A stretch of 64,000 bases of DNA from VGKP01 sp964647695 (GCA_964647695.1 CAZYIS010000003.1:1-64000); one strand, 5' to 3'; positions 51,735-60,533 are shown, counted from the first letter of the stretch. Translations and numbers: made by a program. Notes: a model not told the origin generated them from the sequence alone.

Positions 51735-52432
51735 CAGACCTATTTAAATTAGTTAAAGAAACTAATCCTGCCTGGCTTCAAGAGTCTCTAGATAAAGAAG
51801 CTAAGTTCATACTAGAACAAGCAGCCGAATCAAGAATTAGTAAAATATTAGCTAATGAACTAGGAACTAAAGAATCTAAAATACGTAAAATAAGAGAATT
51901 TGTAGATAATTCTGAAAAAATGTTAGTACACATTGTCTACCTAGGACCCCGAGATAGAAAAGATATCGGCGATGCAATAGCAAAAGCAAATTCTAGATTG
52001 GATTATGAATTAAGCTATAGAGATAGTTTAGATGGACTAAATATAAAAGGAAATTGGGATCATGTCTATTGTTCAACCGCATTATTCGGAGAGTTTTCTA
52101 GAACAGAATTATATGACAAGATTAAACAATTGGCTGGAAATCTCGAACCTAATGGGCGAGTTTCTTTTGCCTATAGACCCCAAAGAAATGGTCCATTGTC
52201 ACAGGATATTGAAATAATGTTGAAAAAAGAATCCAGAGTAGACTCCTTTTCAGATATGATATTATCCTGCTCTAGAAATAGAAGAATAAGGAGATACGAT
52301 AAATTAGAAGAGACAGAATTATATGATATATTTACTAGACATAACTTGTTTACCAATGGCGAACCGTATAAAATAGGAGCTTGGGATGTTATGACTGGAA
52401 TTAAAATTAAAACACCCGAGGTTAAACAATGA
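51731..52432 (+). CDS. Possible degenerate methyltransferase-like protein, 233 aa
   Basis: Same length as its methyltransferase neighbour. The C-terminal half GNWDHVYCSTALFGEFSRTE...LAGNLEPNGRVSFAYRP resembles motifs IV-VI of a Methyltransf_11 protein (FDxVxCxxxLxHxxxxEL...LxPxGxxxF). No glycine-rich motif I is found in the N-terminal half, so SAM binding is doubtful. It may be a non-catalytic partner. Ends VKQ, with GAGG in the junction. Confidence 0.5.
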   Translation: MTDLFKLVKETNPAWLQESLDKEAKFILEQAAESRISKILANELGTKESKIRKIREFVDNSEKMLVHIVYLGPRDRKDIGDAIAKANSRLDYELSYRDSLDGLNIKGNWDHVYCSTALFGEFSRTELYDKIKQLAGNLEPNGRVSFAYRPQRNGPLSQDIEIMLKKESRVDSFSDMILSCSRNRRIRRYDKLEETELYDIFTRHNLFTNGEPYKIGAWDVMTGIKIKTPEVKQ

Positions 52433-53184
52433 ACTCTGATCTTTCTAATTTAACTGAACCACAAAAAACTCAAGTGATAATGCAATGGCAGAAACAGCAA
52501 CATCTGACCCATGAAAGAGATATTGAATTAACTGCCCTGGGAGATAAACTAAAAGACTTTGTTATTTATCATCAGGTTTGGAACCCAGCCATAACTTCCG
52601 CCCGATATCACGCATCCTATTTATTAATGAACAATGAAAGACTCTATTCTGGTAAAAGAGTTCTTGACATGGGCTGCGGAACAGGATTAATGGGAGTAAT
52701 AATGGGACTAAATGGCGCTAATTCAGTTACTTTTAGTGATATTTCGGAAACAGCCGTTGCAAATGCAAAAGAAAATGTTGAAAGATTCGACCTAAAAGGA
52801 AAATCCTACTTCAGCACAGGAGACCTATTCCAAAATTTGAATCTACCTGATGATATGTTTGATTTTATAGTTTTTAATCATCCTTTCTTTTCAGCTACTC
52901 CTTCAGAAAAAGGTGAAAAAGACCTAATAGCCCAAAGCATGCTTGCAGATAGAAAATTAATTGAAAGATTCTTAAAAAATGCGAAAGAAAGAATAGATGA
53001 TAAATCAAGAATAATGATGCCTTTCTTTAGTTTAGCAGAAAATGATTCTAACTCTAATAGCCCATTGATATTGGGTGAAAAACTAGGCTACAATGTAGAA
53101 CCTACCTTCTGTTTAGAATCTAATTTTGGATTACAGAAAGGAACCCATACTATCTATGAATTAACATTGAGAGGTAAAAGATGA
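52429..53184 (+). CDS. SAM-dependent methyltransferase with NHPF motif
   Basis: Motif I VLDMGCGTGLMG (about 78-89), SVTFSDISETAV, and IVFNHPFF (about 146-153), an NPPF variant of the PrmA/HemK/RsmC-like group. The N-terminal 75 residues are helical (QVIMQWQKQQHLTHER). Likely methylates a nitrogen in protein, RNA or a small molecule. Ends LRGKR with GAGGTAAAAGATGA. Confidence 0.8.
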   Translation: MNSDLSNLTEPQKTQVIMQWQKQQHLTHERDIELTALGDKLKDFVIYHQVWNPAITSARYHASYLLMNNERLYSGKRVLDMGCGTGLMGVIMGLNGANSVTFSDISETAVANAKENVERFDLKGKSYFSTGDLFQNLNLPDDMFDFIVFNHPFFSATPSEKGEKDLIAQSMLADRKLIERFLKNAKERIDDKSRIMMPFFSLAENDSNSNSPLILGEKLGYNVEPTFCLESNFGLQKGTHTIYELTLRGKR

Positions 53185-53645
53185 CGCGTAAAATGGCCTT
53201 TGGAGAAAAAGTTTGGCTAAGAGAATCAAAAATTGCGAGAATGTTAGTTGATCAATTTGGAAGTAACTTTCCATGGTATATGCCCAATGGATTAACACCT
53301 CAAATAGGAATTCAAATAGCAGCAGATTATGCCCTACATACTGGAGAATCATTTCTGAATATAAAAGAAGTAGAAGATAAAACAAAAGTAATTAAAGTAT
53401 TTTCTAGGATGCCTGTCATTGATGACCTAGGTCATGCTGATGGTTTTGGAAATGAATTTGGAATGATTGCCTACACTCAACATGACAATCTCTGCTTGAC
53501 AAGAAACAAACTAGATGAATATCTTAATAATCAAAATATCCGTTCAAGAAGATTACTTCATTTCGATAAAAATGACGAATTATTCTTTTGTAATGGTGTT
53601 AAAACCTATTATTCTGATTTATATCAATTATGGGGTAAAAAATGA
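53181..53645 (+). CDS. Hypothetical protein, 154 aa
   Basis: Soluble mixed protein (NGLTPQIGIQIAADYALHTG, MPVIDDLGHADGFGNEFGMI) without SAM motifs, signal or membrane segment. Sits between two methyltransferase genes with ATGA coupling at both ends. Ends LWGKK with GGGGTAAAAAATGA. No family recognised. Confidence 0.6.
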   Translation: MTRKMAFGEKVWLRESKIARMLVDQFGSNFPWYMPNGLTPQIGIQIAADYALHTGESFLNIKEVEDKTKVIKVFSRMPVIDDLGHADGFGNEFGMIAYTQHDNLCLTRNKLDEYLNNQNIRSRRLLHFDKNDELFFCNGVKTYYSDLYQLWGKK

Positions 53646-54343
53646 ATCCTCTTCCTTCTCCCGAAACCTATGAAAGAGAATTGCAATTTATGCCCTATAA
53701 AGAATCATTAGACGCCGTAGCTAATATAGTTTATCATGAAGCACCACAAAATGGAAGAGTTCTGGATTTAATGTGCGGACCAGGTTACTTAATTGGAAGA
53801 TTAAGTAAGGCAAGAAGCGATTTATCATTTTTAGGAGTAGATATTGATAGAAACTATATAGCCTATGCAAATTCGAAAGGATATCAGAATTCTAAATTTG
53901 TTGAAGCCGATGTTTTAACATCGAATGCAATACATAAATATGATACCGTTCTATGTACTGGAGCATTGCATCATATTCCCTATGAAAGACAAGAAGAAGT
54001 CGTTAAACATATGGCCAAGATTATAAAACCTGAAGGTTTAGCAATTGTTTCTGATTGCCATATTGATAAGTATTCAAATGAAAAAGGAAGAAAACTTGCA
54101 GCAGCAAAGCTAGGCTATGAATATTTAGCAGCAACAATTGCAAATGGTGCTCCAGATGATGTAATAAAAGCAACTGCAGATATTATTGCCAATGATGTCC
54201 TTATGGCCGAGTTCAAGACTTCAATAAGAGATAGATTAGATTTGGTAGAAAAATACTTTAAAGATGTTAGAGTAACAAAAACTTGGCCAAACAACAGAGT
54301 AGATTATGGGGACTACATTATAACTTTGAGAGGAGTAAAATGA
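53642..54343 (+). CDS. SAM-dependent methyltransferase (Methyltransf_25/11 type)
   Basis: Motif I RVLDLMCGPGYLIG (about 39-52), FLGVDIDRNYIAYA, KFVEADVLTS, TVLCTGALHHIPYERQEEVV and MAKIIKPEGLAIVSDCH form a full class I core; the HHI segment is typical of small-molecule C/N/O-methyltransferases. Substrate unknown. Ends LRGVK with GAGGAGTAAAATGA, the next SD. Confidence 0.85.
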   Translation: MNPLPSPETYERELQFMPYKESLDAVANIVYHEAPQNGRVLDLMCGPGYLIGRLSKARSDLSFLGVDIDRNYIAYANSKGYQNSKFVEADVLTSNAIHKYDTVLCTGALHHIPYERQEEVVKHMAKIIKPEGLAIVSDCHIDKYSNEKGRKLAAAKLGYEYLAATIANGAPDDVIKATADIIANDVLMAEFKTSIRDRLDLVEKYFKDVRVTKTWPNNRVDYGDYIITLRGVK

Positions 54344-55056
54344 CACAACAAAGATATTCTACCCATTTAACCCAAGATTATCCTCTTTTACTAAATGCAT
54401 TTCCCCATAGCGAAGAAATGCATGCAGAAATAGGGAAAAGTTTAGAAAGATATTTTGGACCTAAATCAGGATTAATAGGTTTAGATATAGGCTCTGGTGG
54501 TGGAGAATCTACTAAATACATTATGGAATATTCTTCTCCAAGTATTATTGATCTAGTTGATCCAGACAATATACAAATGACTAGACTTCTCACTGATTTA
54601 GGAGCTGTGGCTAAAAAAAGAGGAATATTACTAAGACCTCATGAAGAAGATATTTTTGACTTTATGCCCAAGGTTAAAGATAACAGTTATGATTTTATTG
54701 CTTCCGCCTGGACCATTCATAATTTTGAGAAGGATAAAAGAGAAAAAATACTAAGAGAGGTATATAGAACTCTAACTCCTGGAGGAATATTTGTTAACAT
54801 GGATAAATATGTTCCCGATGATGCTAAAGAAGAAGAAAGATTACATAGCCGACAAGTAAAAAGGTATCATTGCTTAGCAGAAATGGGCCGACCCGATTTA
54901 GAAATAAAAATGATTGCTCACGATGAAGAAGATAGAAAACCAGAATTAATGATGAAAGAAGGAGAATCCATAGTTCAATTGAAAAAAATAGGTTTCAGAG
55001 ATGTACGATTAACAAAAAGAATGGAAAAAGAAGCAATAATTATTGCTATAAAATAA
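54340..55056 (+). CDS. SAM-dependent methyltransferase, last gene of operon
   Basis: The start at 54340 overlaps the previous stop (ATGA); an in-frame ATG at 54283 lies inside the preceding gene and is rejected. Motif I GLDIGSGGGE (about 46-55), DLVDPDNIQM, EEDIFDFMPKVKDNSYDFIA, then AWTIHNFEKDKREKILREVY and LTPGGIFVNMDKY give a full Methyltransf_25/31-like core. The intergenic region after it converges on a Nudix gene. Confidence 0.85.
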   Translation: MTQQRYSTHLTQDYPLLLNAFPHSEEMHAEIGKSLERYFGPKSGLIGLDIGSGGGESTKYIMEYSSPSIIDLVDPDNIQMTRLLTDLGAVAKKRGILLRPHEEDIFDFMPKVKDNSYDFIASAWTIHNFEKDKREKILREVYRTLTPGGIFVNMDKYVPDDAKEEERLHSRQVKRYHCLAEMGRPDLEIKMIAHDEEDRKPELMMKEGESIVQLKKIGFRDVRLTKRMEKEAIIIAIK

Positions 55057-55076
55057 GTCTAATGAGCAGCAACCAA

Positions 55077-55502
55077 TTATAACAATTTTCTTGAGTTTAA
55101 TATGTGCCAAGTGGTACAAGTGACTCCAGATTTAGCACGAAGAATATCTTTTAAAGGGATAAAATAAAAGGGCGCACCTAAAGGAGTGTGACCATGACTA
55201 TCATTTCCAAAAGGATTATTCTCAAAGTCAATAAGATAAGCCCAATTCTTATGAATATGCTGATTCTTTACATATTCATGATGATGAAATGGTGTTTCAT
55301 GTAATATAACTGGAGCAAAACCTATCTCTTCCAATACTTTCCTTTTCAGACCATCCAGATGAGTTTCACCACGAGCGATATTCCCTCCCGGAAGAGTTAA
55401 TTTGCCCACAGCCTTACTTTTTTCAGATTCAAATAAAAATATGCCCTTATTTCTATCAAAATACAATCCCTTAACTCCATAAACTTCAGGTAAATTTTCC
55501 AT
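55077..55502 (-). CDS. Nudix-family protein with altered box
   Basis: LPGGNIARGETHLDGLKRKVLEEIGF (about 37-62) is a Nudix box with correct Gx5E spacing, but Lys replaces Glu of the RE pair (RKVLEEIG). LEE remains. Activity may be reduced or altered. FHHHEYV and CTTWHILN flank the fold. It converges with the 22-gene operon, 20 nt apart. Confidence 0.7.
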   Translation of the reverse strand: MENLPEVYGVKGLYFDRNKGIFLFESEKSKAVGKLTLPGGNIARGETHLDGLKRKVLEEIGFAPVILHETPFHHHEYVKNQHIHKNWAYLIDFENNPFGNDSHGHTPLGAPFYFIPLKDILRAKSGVTCTTWHILNSRKLL

Positions 55503-55590
55503 ATTTTTCTCATCAAAGAGGGATTTTTAATTATTCCTATATTAAATATTAATAGGATAGTTTTATAATATTGAAAGTACTAGATTGCTT

Positions 55591-56370
55591 ATGGTGATAA
55601 AATTTGGTCCAGCAGGTCTAGGTCCAGTTAAATCTGCTCTGCAAGTACTAGAACAATATGCTAAACTAGGTTTGAAAGCCTGTGAAATTGCTTTTACCTA
55701 TTCTGTTTACATTAAACCTGAAGATGCTAAGATTATTGGTGCAAAAGCAAAAGAACTAGGCATTGATCTTTCCATCCATGCCCAATATTTTGTAAATCTC
55801 GCTTCCACTGAAAAAGCAAAACAAGAAGCCACAAAGAAAAGAATCCTTGACTGCTGTAAAATTGGAGAATTATTAGGAGTTAAAGTAGTAGTCTTCCATC
55901 CTGGTTATTACATTAACAAAGGAAAAACTGAAAAGGATAAACAAGACACTTACAACCTAATAAAGAAAGGAATAGAAGAGATAATGAAAGTTGTAAAAGC
56001 TAATGGATGGAAAATTCAAATCGCCCCCGAAACCATGGGAAAGGTTAATGTCTTTGGTTCCATTGAAGAAATCTCCTCATTGGTAAAAGAAACCGGCTGT
56101 GCTTTCTGCATAGACTTTGCCCATATCCTTGCAAGAGATAAAAAAATAGATTATGCTAAAGTAATCTCTCTTTTTCCAGGAAAAGAATGGCATGTGCACT
56201 TCTCAGGCATAGTCTATGGCGAACTAGGTGAAAAACATCACATTCCTACCCCTACTGCGGGTTGGAAAGAATTACTAAAACATCTCCCAAAAGATAAAGA
56301 AATAAGAATTATCAATGAATCGCCAGAAATGGTTGAAGATGCTGTTAAAGGTTTAAAGTTATATAATTAA
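55591..56370 (+). CDS. Endonuclease IV-like / AP endonuclease 2 family TIM barrel
   Basis: Xylose-isomerase-like barrel of the AP endonuclease 2 family. Metal-ligand-like motifs: LSIHAQYFVN (about 62-71), VVFHPGYY (His near 110), IAPETMGK (Glu near 146), FCIDFAHI (Asp/His near 177-180), and HVHFSGI (about 203-209). Endonuclease IV incises AP sites in base-excision repair. I chose ATG 55591 over a TTG at 55585 because TTTTATAATA at about 55561-55570 lies 25 nt upstream. A 260-residue length is typical. Confidence 0.85.
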   Translation: MVIKFGPAGLGPVKSALQVLEQYAKLGLKACEIAFTYSVYIKPEDAKIIGAKAKELGIDLSIHAQYFVNLASTEKAKQEATKKRILDCCKIGELLGVKVVVFHPGYYINKGKTEKDKQDTYNLIKKGIEEIMKVVKANGWKIQIAPETMGKVNVFGSIEEISSLVKETGCAFCIDFAHILARDKKIDYAKVISLFPGKEWHVHFSGIVYGELGEKHHIPTPTAGWKELLKHLPKDKEIRIINESPEMVEDAVKGLKLYN

Positions 56371-56371
56371 A

Positions 56372-56908
56372 CTATTTTAAAATTACGTGGCCAACTCCCG
56401 TTAGCATTCTATTTATTTTTTTAGAATTCCAAAATGTATATTGTCCGCTTCCCTTTAGATATCTCTGCACATAACCATGTTCATGACCTATCATTCTCGA
56501 TATATCGCCAGTACTTAATCCGCTTCTGATTCCACTGTCAATTTCAGGAATTCCATCCAGAGTTAAAGAATCCAATAGCTCAATTACCATAAATCCTCTA
56601 ATATGTTTCTCTTTCCTAAACACATCTAGATAATCAAGTTTTTCAATTGCTCCAAAAAATCCAAACGGTGTATAATTAAACTGTTTTCTAACCTGAAAAA
56701 GATATTTTGTACCTCTTAGTACTTCATTTAATGCATCCTTAAGACCTTGTTTTCTAATATCATTAAAATAATCTCCCGTAGAAGAATGAATGAATTTGCT
56801 AAATTCTGCTGAAGAACACTTCAAATCAAGTTTTTTAATAATTTCCTGTTCATGCATTCCAGATTTAATCAATTCTATTATCGATTCAAGGTGACCGAGG
56901 GTTTTCAT
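56372..56908 (-). CDS. Hypothetical protein with HTH-like segments, 178 aa
   Basis: I start at 56908, 1 nt after the upstream stop (TAA-A-ATG); an ATG at 56992 would overlap 83 nt. Two helix-turn-helix-like stretches: SGMHEQEIIKKLDLKCSSAE near residue 18 and LSTGDISRMIGHEHGYVQRY near 143. It is probably nucleic-acid binding (inference). Last gene of the RHH-led operon; stop is adjacent to the convergent endonuclease gene. Confidence 0.55.
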   Translation of the reverse strand: MKTLGHLESIIELIKSGMHEQEIIKKLDLKCSSAEFSKFIHSSTGDYFNDIRKQGLKDALNEVLRGTKYLFQVRKQFNYTPFGFFGAIEKLDYLDVFRKEKHIRGFMVIELLDSLTLDGIPEIDSGIRSGLSTGDISRMIGHEHGYVQRYLKGSGQYTFWNSKKINRMLTGVGHVILK

Positions 56909-56909
56909 T

Positions 56910-57311
56910 TTATTTTTTCTTTCTAAAAGGTTTAATTTTTTTATTTGGAGAAACATAGGAAGAATAGGTGCATACTTCATGAATAGACTCAAACATTTTC
57001 TTTGATTCAGCTTCAGAATAGCCTAAAAAGTTAAGATAGTCGGACATTCTTTGGGCCGCAACTTCTGCACTACTATAGGGCGAATCTTTCTTTTTTATAT
57101 TTCCTCTTATTCCTTGTCTTACCCAATAATAAGCATTTTCAAGTTCCGATCTAATGGTATTAGCTAATGTAGGTGATTGGACTCCCCAGCAGGATGAAAA
57201 AGTCGTTATGTTAGCTATATCTTTAATATTAATCATACTTTCCCTTCTAGCGCTAACTTCGCCAAGTATCTTCTCCAAATTAATAACTTTCGGATTAGTT
57301 TCATCTTCCAT
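56910..57311 (-). CDS. Hypothetical protein, 133 aa
   Basis: Soluble helical protein with a strongly basic C-terminus (NKKIKPFRKKK) that may contact nucleic acid. YYWVRQGIRGNIKKKDSPYS is its only distinctive segment. It starts 1 nt after the metalloprotease stop and is cotranscribed. No family recognised. Confidence 0.55.
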   Translation of the reverse strand: MEDETNPKVINLEKILGEVSARRESMINIKDIANITTFSSCWGVQSPTLANTIRSELENAYYWVRQGIRGNIKKKDSPYSSAEVAAQRMSDYLNFLGYSEAESKKMFESIHEVCTYSSYVSPNKKIKPFRKKK

Positions 57312-57312
57312 A

Positions 57313-58023
57313 TTAATATCTCACCGAGCCACCATATTTAATTCCTTGTTTAGCCCAATAGTCCTCAGAATAATCTAACTCTCTTTTACTAGGGACTTGA
57401 ACACTAGAAAAATTAGTCAAATAATTTACCATAGTTTTCAAAGGCTGAGAGACTGCAGAAAGGGGTGCAAAAAAGTTATATCCCCTAGATTGAATATGGT
57501 CTGGATCTGCCAAACATAAATGATTCCATCGAATATCTGCTAAACCCAGTTGAGTAACTTTATCCAGATCACATACCGAAGGAAATACATCTAATCCGAA
57601 AAACTCAGCAATGCCCTCATCTATTACCTTTGGAACAACTAAATTTCTTTGAACTATTACCTTAGATAAACCAATTATTTTTCCAACCCTGTTTGTTTTT
57701 TTGTAAAATGAGTCACCTAGTCCTGAAAGAGATTTGATAACTACTTCCTGCCTATTAGGAGATAAAACATCTCCAGATCTATGACCTAATTCATGTAAGA
57801 CAAATCTATCTAAAGAAACACTTAAATCATGATTCCTTTTAGGATCAAAAGAGATTTTGCCGGGAGAGGTAGTCATAACCACATAATATCCGTGTCTCTG
57901 GGCCATATAATTAAAAGACTCTTCCACTACTTCTATTTCTTCTATAGGAATTCCAGTTCTTTGTATTATTTGTTCTCTGAAAGTGCCCACCCTATCTTCC
58001 ACCAGGGCTTTTGTGAATTTCAT
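57313..58023 (-). CDS. HExxH zinc metalloprotease-like protein
   Basis: RFVLHELGHRSGD carries HELGH (77-81), the zinc-binding/catalytic motif, and PKVIDEGIAEFFG (131-143) about 55 residues later supplies a Glu as probable third ligand, the gluzincin arrangement. There is no signal peptide, so it is intracellular. In accessory operons such proteases may act on a regulator, as ImmA-like proteins do (family knowledge, not shown here). It overlaps the downstream start region of the MTase-like gene by 4 nt (ATGA) with SD AGGAGTTGGAAAATGA. Confidence 0.75.
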   Translation of the reverse strand: MKFTKALVEDRVGTFREQIIQRTGIPIEEIEVVEESFNYMAQRHGYYVVMTTSPGKISFDPKRNHDLSVSLDRFVLHELGHRSGDVLSPNRQEVVIKSLSGLGDSFYKKTNRVGKIIGLSKVIVQRNLVVPKVIDEGIAEFFGLDVFPSVCDLDKVTQLGLADIRWNHLCLADPDHIQSRGYNFFAPLSAVSQPLKTMVNYLTNFSSVQVPSKRELDYSEDYWAKQGIKYGGSVRY

Positions 58024-59561
58024 TTTCCAACTCCTTCATAAGTTCCCATAGTTATATGTGCCTTATATGAATTTAGCTGCCCAACCGTAAAAGAACCTGG
58101 CCAAGCTTCAACTATTTCCTTAGTAGGAATTCCAGAAGACAATAGATCTAATGCATCTTCCTTCGTTAATTTTTCCAAACTAGATTCTTCGATTTCAACA
58201 GATCTATTATTTCCAGTATAAGTCCCCATAGTATAATGAGCTTTCCATTGAGAAAGAGGTTTATTCTGCCAGCCTCTATAAATTTGTTGAATTTCTTCTA
58301 CAGATTTACCTTTTTCAAATTCTTCAATTGCTCTACCCTTAGTCAATATAGGCTTTGATGAATTTCCTAAAAATGATCTGTTATCTATCTTTTGAGAAAT
58401 TAATTTCAAAGATTCAGTTGGGCAAAACTTATTTGATGCACGAGAATATTGTCTTAAAGCAGAAACTAACTTAATTGGATTAGTTAAAGAACGAGTAATA
58501 TCTTCTGAAGCCATGTCTAAATACTGAGGATATCTTAAAAACATGATATCTCCTATCATGGGAGCACCACTCTCAGAAATATAAGAATAACCTTCAAAGT
58601 CAACTAATTTAAAATAAGGTTTGTTTTTTACATAATCTGCAAGAGCCATAGTTGCAACTAATGATTCTTTGGAACCCAAGCCCATATTTGACATCATTCC
58701 TTCTATATTAAGTGAAATTAAATATTCTACAAGTTTAGACATGGCTGGATTTCCTCCAGATAAATTTATTAAAGAACCAGTAACATCATTAGGATCTATT
58801 TTTACTTCTTTCTTCCAATCTTCTGAAGCAATTTTTTCTAAGTTGCGTATATTGAAAAGAAAATCATTGCCTGAACTAAATCTGAATAATTTATTTAAAC
58901 TACCAATTGTAGTTCTTGAAAGTAATGCTCTTAAAACAGGAGTATAACCTAATGATTTTATATCTTTTATTCCATCTCCTTCTAAAGCAGAATCGAATTC
59001 GCGCCTCATTTCCTGCATTTTTTCAAAACCTTTACGAATATGATGGGATGGCTTAAACCCTGGATCGGAATCAAATTTATGCGCATCTCTAAATGAGTAT
59101 CCAGTCATGTATACTCTTTCGGAATCACCATCCCTCCTTAATAAATTTGCATGATGTAATAAAAATTGGTTATTCTTTTGTTTATCAGATAACATCGCTA
59201 AAATATCCAATGTTTTAGTTGTAATTGGACCAATATAATCTAAACTTATTACATCGAAGTTTATATCTTCAGATTTTGCATAATCGACTATATCTTGATT
59301 GACTACTTGAACTCCTAATCCTAATTTTCTTTGTGCTTCAGCACTTGCTCTGTCTCTCTCAATACTTACTATATTTTCAGGTTTTATTCCTCTAGGAAGA
59401 TAAACTTGCTTAGCTTCAGCAAGATCTACACCTCCGAAGTGCAAAACTTTAACATCTTTTGGTTTTCTAAAGGTCAATATGGTTTTATCCAACATTTTTC
59501 CAACCAAATCTCTAGATTTAGCTTTAGCCCAATCAGAATCATAATGTTTAACCAGTTCCAT
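58020..59561 (-). CDS. Methyltransferase-like protein with duplicated C-terminal module
   Basis: The start is the ATG at 59561, 1 nt after the upstream stop; the frame stays open 62 codons further but that part overlaps another gene. Residues 20-150 have a Rossmann/SAM-like pattern: VKVLHFGGVDLAEAK, NIVSIERDRASAEAQ, VVNQDIVDYA, FDVISLDYIGP. Motif I is weak. The C-terminus holds two repeats of a short helical element followed by KAH-x-TMGTY-x-G (WKAHYTMGTYTG and YKAHITMGTYEG), preceded by AIEEFEKGKSVEEI and ALDLLSSGIPTKEI, which look like HTH modules. A DNA-targeted modification enzyme or regulator is possible (inference). Confidence 0.6.
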   Translation of the reverse strand: MELVKHYDSDWAKAKSRDLVGKMLDKTILTFRKPKDVKVLHFGGVDLAEAKQVYLPRGIKPENIVSIERDRASAEAQRKLGLGVQVVNQDIVDYAKSEDINFDVISLDYIGPITTKTLDILAMLSDKQKNNQFLLHHANLLRRDGDSERVYMTGYSFRDAHKFDSDPGFKPSHHIRKGFEKMQEMRREFDSALEGDGIKDIKSLGYTPVLRALLSRTTIGSLNKLFRFSSGNDFLFNIRNLEKIASEDWKKEVKIDPNDVTGSLINLSGGNPAMSKLVEYLISLNIEGMMSNMGLGSKESLVATMALADYVKNKPYFKLVDFEGYSYISESGAPMIGDIMFLRYPQYLDMASEDITRSLTNPIKLVSALRQYSRASNKFCPTESLKLISQKIDNRSFLGNSSKPILTKGRAIEEFEKGKSVEEIQQIYRGWQNKPLSQWKAHYTMGTYTGNNRSVEIEESSLEKLTKEDALDLLSSGIPTKEIVEAWPGSFTVGQLNSYKAHITMGTYEGVGK

Positions 59562-59562
59562 T

Positions 59563-60159
59563 TTACTTAAATCTCCGCAATTCTCTTTCCAATTGCAACA
59601 TGGAACCAGAATAGGTGACTGCAGTCTTTCCAGGAACATAAGCATACACCAGCTCAACCAATTCAAACAAATCTTGTTCTTGAGTTTTAATATTCTTAAC
59701 ATAGCCCAGTAAAGGAAGAGAAGCCCAATTAACAACAGCTCCAGCAATAGAAGCTCTATTTGAATCTTGATCTTTAATACTAGGTAATATTCTGTTTAAT
59801 CTATCGGTTCTAACATCTATTTCTTCTATTAACTTGCCTAATCTTTTAGTTCTAGGTATCCTTCTTGATTCTGAATATCTTAATGAAAATCCTGAAATTA
59901 TTTTATATTCTCTATTATCTTCCACCAAATCATCCTTAGAAACATGAGGAATCATAGTTGGTTCGATAAATCTAGGATCCTGCTGCAGACCAATAAAAGA
60001 AGAAACCTGAGTAAATTCATTAGTATAATCAGATAAATAATTAGCGAGAGTAGACTCATTCAAAGTTTCCAGTTTAGATAATTCAGAAGGTTTAATCCAA
60101 TTGAATCTCTTTCTTTCTTCTCTCAATATTTTTCTAAAGTCGATCATTTGTTCTACCAT
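59563..60159 (-). CDS. Hypothetical protein, 198 aa
   Basis: Soluble, basic and mostly helical (FRKILREERKRFNWIKPSEL, ESRRIPRTKRLGKLIEEIDV). The start at 60159 overlaps the previous TAG by 7 nt with AGGAG 7-8 nt upstream; an ATG at 60147 is the alternative. No family recognised. Confidence 0.55.
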   Translation of the reverse strand: MVEQMIDFRKILREERKRFNWIKPSELSKLETLNESTLANYLSDYTNEFTQVSSFIGLQQDPRFIEPTMIPHVSKDDLVEDNREYKIISGFSLRYSESRRIPRTKRLGKLIEEIDVRTDRLNRILPSIKDQDSNRASIAGAVVNWASLPLLGYVKNIKTQEQDLFELVELVYAYVPGKTAVTYSGSMLQLERELRRFK

Positions 60160-60533
60160 GCAAAATCTCCTAAACCTTCCATTGAGTCTAAACTCTGAAC
60201 ATATTTCAAAGGTTTAATATCCCCGAATAACCCACTCAATTTTTCATATAGTTCTACTCTATCGGCTTCTGAAGCATGGGTAATCACTAAGTAATCATCT
60301 AATCGTCTAACCAAAGTATCTCTACAATTCCTATGATTTTCCTCTGCTTTTGTTAGCCCTAGTTTTCCAAGAAAGTTATCTCGGATATATAGTCTAGCAT
60401 TGGAATTTGAAGTACTCCATTTATGAGCACACTTTTCAGCTATAGTTCTCAGATCTAAACCAGAACTCTGAGTAATTTGCGTAAGCTGCAATACTATGCA
60501 TTCCATTTTCCTAAATTCATAAGATGTGCTCAT
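60153..60533 (-). CDS. Hypothetical protein, 126 aa
   Basis: Soluble helical protein with several Cys/His (ECIVLQ, EKCAHKW, NHRNCRD) that could bind metal, though spacing fits no known finger. ATGA-coupled to the preceding gene. No family recognised. Confidence 0.55.
   Translation of the reverse strand: MSTSYEFRKMECIVLQLTQITQSSGLDLRTIAEKCAHKWSTSNSNARLYIRDNFLGKLGLTKAEENHRNCRDTLVRRLDDYLVITHASEADRVELYEKLSGLFGDIKPLKYVQSLDSMEGLGDFAW

Noticed and set aside
54283..54339. Earlier start of the last operon methyltransferase
   Set aside because: Lies inside the preceding gene; the ATGA junction at 54340 with GAGGAGTAAA SD is the pattern used throughout the operon.
41964..55056. Operon as an integrated virus or phage-like element
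   Set aside because: No integrase, capsid, terminase, polymerase or attachment-site repeats were found; methyltransferases and barrels alone do not support a virus.
59562..59747. 62-codon N-terminal extension of the methyltransferase-like protein
   Set aside because: It overlaps the upstream gene fully, while an ATG 1 nt after that gene's stop fits the genome's TAA-A-ATG junction rule.
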